A stretch of DNA of 64,000 nt from Acidocella sp. KAb 2-4 (GTDB taxonomy: Bacteria; Pseudomonadota; Alphaproteobacteria; Acetobacterales; Acetobacteraceae), in the NCBI RefSeq assembly GCF_020567705.1, contig NZ_JAJDJU010000003.1, forward strand, positions 62,001 through 126,000. Reading direction: 5' to 3'. Position 1 is the first letter of the stretch; every line of letters begins with the position of its first letter. Below the pieces are notes generated by a model that was not told the DNA's origin, did no database searches, and saw only the letters and a list, made by a program, of their open reading frames with translations. Both the position numbers and the translations under genes were made by a program. Shown piece by piece: positions 60,362 to 64,000 of this stretch.

Positions 60362-61146
60362 GCACACCCGCTTTCTGGCCTGGCCGTTTCGCGGGCAAGG
60401 TCGCGGTCGTCACCGGCGCGGCCCAGGGCATTGGCCGCGATGTGGCCTTGCGTCTGGTGGCCGAGGGCGCGCGCGTGGTCATGGCCGACCGCTCGCCGAT
60501 CGTCGAGGAAGCACGCGAAGAAGCTGGCGAAAACGCGATGACCGTGCTCGCTGATCTCGAGGAATACGCCGGCGCGGCATCCGTGATGGATGCCGCCATG
60601 GCGGCCCATGGGCGCATCGACGTGCTGGTCAACAATGTTGGCGGCACCATCTGGTCCATGCCTTACGAGCATTACACGCCGGAGCAGATCAGCGCGGAAA
60701 TCCGCCGCTCGCTGTTTCCCACGCTGTGGGGCTGCCATGCCGTGCTGGGGCACATGCTGGTTGGGGGCGGCGGAGCGATTGTCAACGTCTCCTCCATCGC
60801 CACGCGCGGTCTGATGCGCGTGCCCTATGGCGCGGCCAAGGGCGGGGTGAACGCGATGACCGTGAATCTCGCCTGGGAATATGCCCAGCAGGGCATCCGC
60901 GTGAACGCGGTGGCCACGGGCGGCACCGAGGCACCACCCCGGCGCATTCCGCGCGGTGGCGAAGACCGCACCGAGCAGGAGAAAATCTGGTATCAGCAGC
61001 TCATCGACCAGACCGTGCAAAGCAGCTTCATGCATCGCTACGGCACGATCAGCGAGCAGGTGAACGCGATCCTGTTCCTCGCCTCCGATGAGGCCTCCTA
61101 CATCACCGGCGTGACGCTGCCCGTTGGCGGCGGCGACCGTGGCTGA
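60358..61146 (+). CDS. benD: cis-1,2-dihydroxycyclohexa-3,5-diene-1-carboxylate dehydrogenase
   Basis: A 262-aa short-chain dehydrogenase that oxidises and decarboxylates the benzoate cis-diol to catechol. The cofactor motif is AVVTGAAQGIGRDVALRLV; the catalytic Ser and the YGAAKGG Tyr-Lys pair lie in VNVSSIATRGLMRVPYGAAKGGVNAM. ASDEASYITGVTLPVGGGDRG ends the protein. The ATG overlaps the benC stop by 4 bp. Its product catechol can be cleaved by the dioxygenase encoded at 62.3 kb. Confidence 0.93.
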   Translation: MSTPAFWPGRFAGKVAVVTGAAQGIGRDVALRLVAEGARVVMADRSPIVEEAREEAGENAMTVLADLEEYAGAASVMDAAMAAHGRIDVLVNNVGGTIWSMPYEHYTPEQISAEIRRSLFPTLWGCHAVLGHMLVGGGGAIVNVSSIATRGLMRVPYGAAKGGVNAMTVNLAWEYAQQGIRVNAVATGGTEAPPRRIPRGGEDRTEQEKIWYQQLIDQTVQSSFMHRYGTISEQVNAILFLASDEASYITGVTLPVGGGDRG

Positions 61147-61153
61147 GACGCGC

Positions 61154-62074
61154 TCAATCCTCGAGCCCGGCGGGGGTGGGGAGCCCCCATTCCCGGTAGG
61201 TGTCGAGGATTGTCTGCGACATCAACGCGAGAAGTTCGGACATGTCGCCCGCGCGGCGGCTCATGATGATCGGCGAAGTGGCGGAAGGATCGTCGAGTTC
61301 GCGATAGACGATATCGTCGCGCTTCAGCCGCGCCACCGAAATCGGCACGATCGCGCAGCCCGTCTCCGCCGCCACCAGCCCGATGGCGGTCTGCAACTCG
61401 CGCGCCTCATGCACAATGTTCGGCTCCAGCCCGCGATCGTGGAACAGCGAGATGACCTGATCGGCATAGCTCGGGCGCGGCTCGCGCGGGTAGATCACCA
61501 GCGGCTCCTGCGCGAGATCGGCAAGGCTCACCGGCCCCTGCGCCGCCGCCAGCGGATGTTTCACCGGCAGCACCAGCACGAGTTGCTCGTTGCGCAGAAC
61601 ATCGCGCCGCACGGCGGGATCATCGAGGCGGATGCGCCCGAAGCCGACATCGATCCGCCCTTCCTTCAGCGCGGCGATCTGCTCATAACTCACCATTTCC
61701 ACCAGGCTCAGTTCCACCTCGGGCGCGGCGGCGCGGAAACGGCGGATCAGATTGGGCAGCGCGGCATACATGGTGGAGGCGGCGAAGCCGATGACAAAGC
61801 GCGGACGCCCGGTTTCCTTAAGGCGCTTCATCATCGTCCGCACGGCGTCCACGCGTTCAAGAATCTGGATGGCCTGTTCGAGAAACAGCCTGCCAGCCTC
61901 GGTGGTTTTCAACGGGCGGCTCTCACGCTCGAACAATTGCAGGCCGAGCTCATCCTCAAGCTGCTGAATCTGCCGACTCAGCGGCGGCTGCGCGATATGC
62001 AGCCGCTCGGCCGCGCGGGTGAAATTACGCTCATGCGCGACGGCGACAAAATAGCGGAGATGACGCAGTTCCAT
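61154..62074 (-). CDS. LysR-family regulator of the benzoate/catechol genes
   Basis: A 306-aa LysR-type regulator. The HTH reads MELRHLRYFVAVAHERNFTRAAERLHIAQPPLSRQIQQLEDELGLQLFER in family blocks, with a PLKTTEAGRLFLEQA linker. The effector domain begins RFVIGFAASTMYAALPNLIRRFRAAAPEVEL, typical of BenM/CatM relatives. The ATG at 62074 has GGAGG 6 nt upstream. It converges with benD (7 bp between the ends) and is divergent from the second dioxygenase, so benABCD and C23O-2 are natural targets. Likely ligands are benzoate or muconate-like acids. Confidence 0.9.
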   Translation of the reverse strand: MELRHLRYFVAVAHERNFTRAAERLHIAQPPLSRQIQQLEDELGLQLFERESRPLKTTEAGRLFLEQAIQILERVDAVRTMMKRLKETGRPRFVIGFAASTMYAALPNLIRRFRAAAPEVELSLVEMVSYEQIAALKEGRIDVGFGRIRLDDPAVRRDVLRNEQLVLVLPVKHPLAAAQGPVSLADLAQEPLVIYPREPRPSYADQVISLFHDRGLEPNIVHEARELQTAIGLVAAETGCAIVPISVARLKRDDIVYRELDDPSATSPIIMSRRAGDMSELLALMSQTILDTYREWGLPTPAGLED

Positions 62075-62201
62075 CAGATACCTCCCGGCCACAGGCGGAT
62101 TTTTCCTGATCCGAAGCGGCATTTTTAGAGATATGCGCGGGATTCGTGGTCTGGCAAGCGTTGCAAATTTGGTCACACTAGGTGAGAATGCTTTTCATTA
62201 T

Positions 62202-62222
62202 GACGTTCCCTTCTGAAACGTC
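62202..62222. promoter_or_regulatory. GACGTT-N9-AACGTC dyad between lysR and the second dioxygenase
   Basis: Perfect 6-bp arms GACGTT (62202-62207) and AACGTC (62217-62222) around nine bases, with T-N11-A character, 28 bp before the dioxygenase ATG and 128 bp from the LysR start. It may be a LysR site or lie over the promoter. Confidence 0.5.
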
Positions 62223-62250
62223 CTGATTTTAACTGGGGAGTAAGTAAACA

Positions 62251-63171
62251 ATGGCTCATACAGGCATTTTGCGGCCTGGCTTCGTGCAGGTTCGTGTGCT
62301 CGACATGCCAGCCGCGCTAACCCACTATATCGACCGCATCGGCCTCGATAAGGTGACGGAAGGTGCGGATGGCCGCATCTATCTGAAATCCGCGTTCGAG
62401 TTTGACCACCACAGCGTCGTGCTGCGGAAAGCCGAGGCCGCGGGCATCGATGTCGTGGCCTTCAAGGTCCGTAGCGACGCTGATCTCGACGCGTTCGAGG
62501 CGAAGATCAAAGCGGCGGGCGTGGCGGTGGATCACGTTCCGGCGGGCGAGCAGCCGGGCATCGGCCGCCGCATTGGTTTTTCCGTTGCTTCGGGGCATCG
62601 CATCGAGCTCTACGCGCATGCCGATCAATCCGATCCGAAGCCGCAGGTCATCAACCCCGAGCTGTGGAACTACGAGCCGCACGGCATGGCACCGAAGCGC
62701 TTCGACCACGTCCTCCTCTACGGTCCGGAGATCGACGCGGTCGAGGAATTCTTCGTCAACGTGCTCGGCTTCCTGGTCGCCGAGCGTGTCGATACGCCCG
62801 ACGGCACCATCGGCATCTGGCTCACCGCCGGCATGAAGGCGCATGACATCGCCTTCGTGAAGCACCCGGAGCCCGGCAAGTTGCACCACATCTCCTTCCA
62901 GCTTGAAAATTGGAACGCGGTGGGGCATGCGGCGGACATCATCGCGCGCTACGAGATGTCGCTCGATATCGGGCCGACGCGCCATGGCATCACCCAGGGG
63001 CAGACGATCTATTTCTTCGATCCCTCGGGTAATCGTAACGAGGTGTTCACGGGTGGCTACGACTACTACCCCGACAACCCGATGCGCGTGTGGGATGAGC
63101 GCCAGATCGGTAAGGGCATCTTCTACTATGAGCGCGAACTGAACGAGCGCTTCCTCACCGTGGTGACCTGA
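62251..63171 (+). CDS. Catechol 2,3-dioxygenase, copy 2 (extradiol)
   Basis: A 306-aa extradiol dioxygenase, collinear with copy 1 at 47.1 kb over the full length without gaps and about two-thirds identical by eye. The Fe(II) ligands are conserved: His in FDHVLLYG, His in KLHHISFQLEN and Glu in SGNRNEVFTGG. GGGGAG precedes the ATG. It is monocistronic, next to lysR and benD, so it probably takes the catechol made from benzoate, while copy 1 serves the phenol route. It ends at a strong terminator. Confidence 0.95.
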   Translation: MAHTGILRPGFVQVRVLDMPAALTHYIDRIGLDKVTEGADGRIYLKSAFEFDHHSVVLRKAEAAGIDVVAFKVRSDADLDAFEAKIKAAGVAVDHVPAGEQPGIGRRIGFSVASGHRIELYAHADQSDPKPQVINPELWNYEPHGMAPKRFDHVLLYGPEIDAVEEFFVNVLGFLVAERVDTPDGTIGIWLTAGMKAHDIAFVKHPEPGKLHHISFQLENWNAVGHAADIIARYEMSLDIGPTRHGITQGQTIYFFDPSGNRNEVFTGGYDYYPDNPMRVWDERQIGKGIFYYERELNERFLTVVT

Positions 63172-63182
63172 GCCTCAACACC

Positions 63183-63218
63183 CCGGCGGCTGGTGTCCTC
63201 ACCAGCCGCCGGTTTTTT
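63183..63218 (+). terminator. Rho-independent terminator of the second dioxygenase gene
   Basis: Perfect 12-bp arms CCGGCGGCTGGT (63183-63194) and ACCAGCCGCCGG (63201-63212), a 6-nt loop and six T (63213-63218). The T-run overlaps the antiporter stop codon. Confidence 0.92.
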
Positions 63219-64000
63219 ATCGGCGCGGGATGAAGCGCAGCGCGCGCAGCAGCGGGGGCATCGTCAGCCCCTGGCCGACCACCGAGAACGTCACCACCGC
63301 GAAGGTGGCGGTGAGAATATCGTCACGAAAGGGCAGGGTGGGCGGTAACGAGAGCGCCAGCGCCAAACCCAGCGCCCCGCGCAGCCCGCCCCACCACAAA
63401 ATATGTTGCGTGCGCAGCGGCACCGCCCAGCGCGTGCCAGTGAAAATCCGGCAGAGCGGATACACGGTGAGCGCCCGGCTCGCCAAAACTAGCGCGATGA
63501 TGCCCAGCAGCGCCATTACCGCCGGCAGCGGAATGCGCATCGCCCCCACCGCCAGACCGATCAGCAGAAACACCAGCGAATTGGCGAGGTAGGCGATGAA
63601 CTCCCACAGCGCCAGCATGAACTCCCGCTCCTGCGCCGAGAGATGGCTATGCGCGCCGCTGCTCAGCAGCCCGAGATTGCCGATCACCAGACCTGCCGTG
63701 ACGGTGGCCAGCACCCCGGAGCAGCCCGCATGCTGGGCGGCCAAAAACGAGCCATAGGCCGCGACCGTGGTGAGGGCCGCCGTCGCCAGATGGTCGGTGA
63801 AGCGCCCCGCCAGCGCCAGCATCAGCGCCGCTACCCCCAGCCCGATGCCGACGCCCCCCGCCACCGTCCACCCCAGGTTCAGCGCCATCGCGGCCGGGCC
63901 AAGCGCCGGGCCAGCCCCCGGCTGCACCCAGGCCAGCACCAGGCTGAACAGCACTGCCGCGGCGCCGTCGTTGAACAGGCTTTCCGCCTCCACCAACAGG
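63217..64000 (-). CDS. Cation:proton antiporter, CPA1/NhaP type, 5' part outside window
   Basis: The C-terminal ~261 residues of an integral membrane sodium/proton (or potassium/proton) antiporter. The visible part begins at the conserved LVEAESLFNDGAAAVLFSLVLA, whose Asp is the transport residue of TM5, and continues with about six to seven hydrophobic segments, GLRGALGLALALSLPP (the CPA1 signature region) and FAVVTFSVVGQGLTMPPLLRAL. The start lies beyond base 64000. It converges with the dioxygenase; its stop lies in the terminator T-run. Confidence 0.85.
   Translation of the reverse strand, partial: LLVEAESLFNDGAAAVLFSLVLAWVQPGAGPALGPAAMALNLGWTVAGGVGIGLGVAALMLALAGRFTDHLATAALTTVAAYGSFLAAQHAGCSGVLATVTAGLVIGNLGLLSSGAHSHLSAQEREFMLALWEFIAYLANSLVFLLIGLAVGAMRIPLPAVMALLGIIALVLASRALTVYPLCRIFTGTRWAVPLRTQHILWWGGLRGALGLALALSLPPTLPFRDDILTATFAVVTFSVVGQGLTMPPLLRALRFIPRR

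Noticed and set aside
62152-62165. Possible sigma-54 promoter before the second dioxygenase (TGGCAA then TTGCA)
   Set aside because: The spacer is 3 bp, not 5, between the -24 and -12 blocks; sigma-54 promoters do not tolerate this change, and no GAFTGA activator is encoded nearby.

Overview
The window is high-GC DNA with dense, often overlapping genes. A CtrA-type regulator, the aroE-coaE-dnaQ string and the class of catabolic genes suggest an alphaproteobacterium, probably of the Acetobacteraceae/Rhodospirillales; this is an inference from gene content only. No rRNA, tRNA, CRISPR, transposase or phage gene was found.

Layout. (1) 1-16.3 kb is mainly housekeeping: rsmD (cut by the window edge), an RluB-type pseudouridine synthase, a PuuD-like amidotransferase, tadA, rnhB, holC, an Mrp ATPase, an HtrA protease, a pterin dehydratase, argF-argD, a GT87 glycosyltransferase, aroE-coaE-dnaQ, a host-attachment family protein, a 2-hydroxyacid dehydrogenase and a group IV ornithine decarboxylase. 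One lower-GC gene (3.4-4.9 kb) joins a glycosyltransferase-like domain to a discoidin domain. (2) 16.7-27.3 kb holds a CtrA-like regulator whose receiver has lost its phosphoacceptor Asp, serine dehydratase, a dimethylglycine dehydrogenase-like protein, a ferredoxin reductase, an acyl-CoA synthetase, an acyl-CoA dehydrogenase and a divergent TetR regulator. (3) 27.4-36.9 kb looks like one amine-catabolic system: a [2Fe-2S] ferredoxin, a PAS-AAA+ sigma-54 activator coupled to an orphan PAS protein, a class I amidotransferase, a cytochrome P450, two glutamine-synthetase-like ligases and an APC permease. Near-consensus sigma-54 promoters precede both the ferredoxin and the permease, and both carry the same TGCRTWTTTGC-type upstream motif, so the activator probably controls the set. 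The permease transcript would open with a strongly structured leader. (4) 37.1-39.3 kb is katG. (5) 39.5-63.2 kb is an aromatic-degradation island: a complete catechol meta-cleavage pathway (leftward, split by an opposing iclR gene), a GntR regulator, a six-subunit phenol hydroxylase operon (rightward), an outer-membrane channel, an AEC transporter, an HpcH/HpaI aldolase, benABCD, a LysR regulator and a second catechol 2,3-dioxygenase. The window ends inside a CPA1-type antiporter.

How it works together. Phenol (dmpKLMNOP) and benzoate (benABCD) both feed catechol, which two extradiol dioxygenases can open; the leftward genes carry the ring-fission product to pyruvate and acetyl-CoA. Two inverted copies of a 26-bp element (22/26 identical) abut the TTGACR -35 boxes of the leftward meta-cleavage and rightward phenol hydroxylase promoters, on either side of the gntR gene, which suggests co-regulation by that GntR protein instead of the DmpR/sigma-54 control known from Pseudomonas. 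The sigma-54 circuit in the window appears dedicated to the P450/gamma-glutamylation cluster, the best candidate for a system that has not been described.
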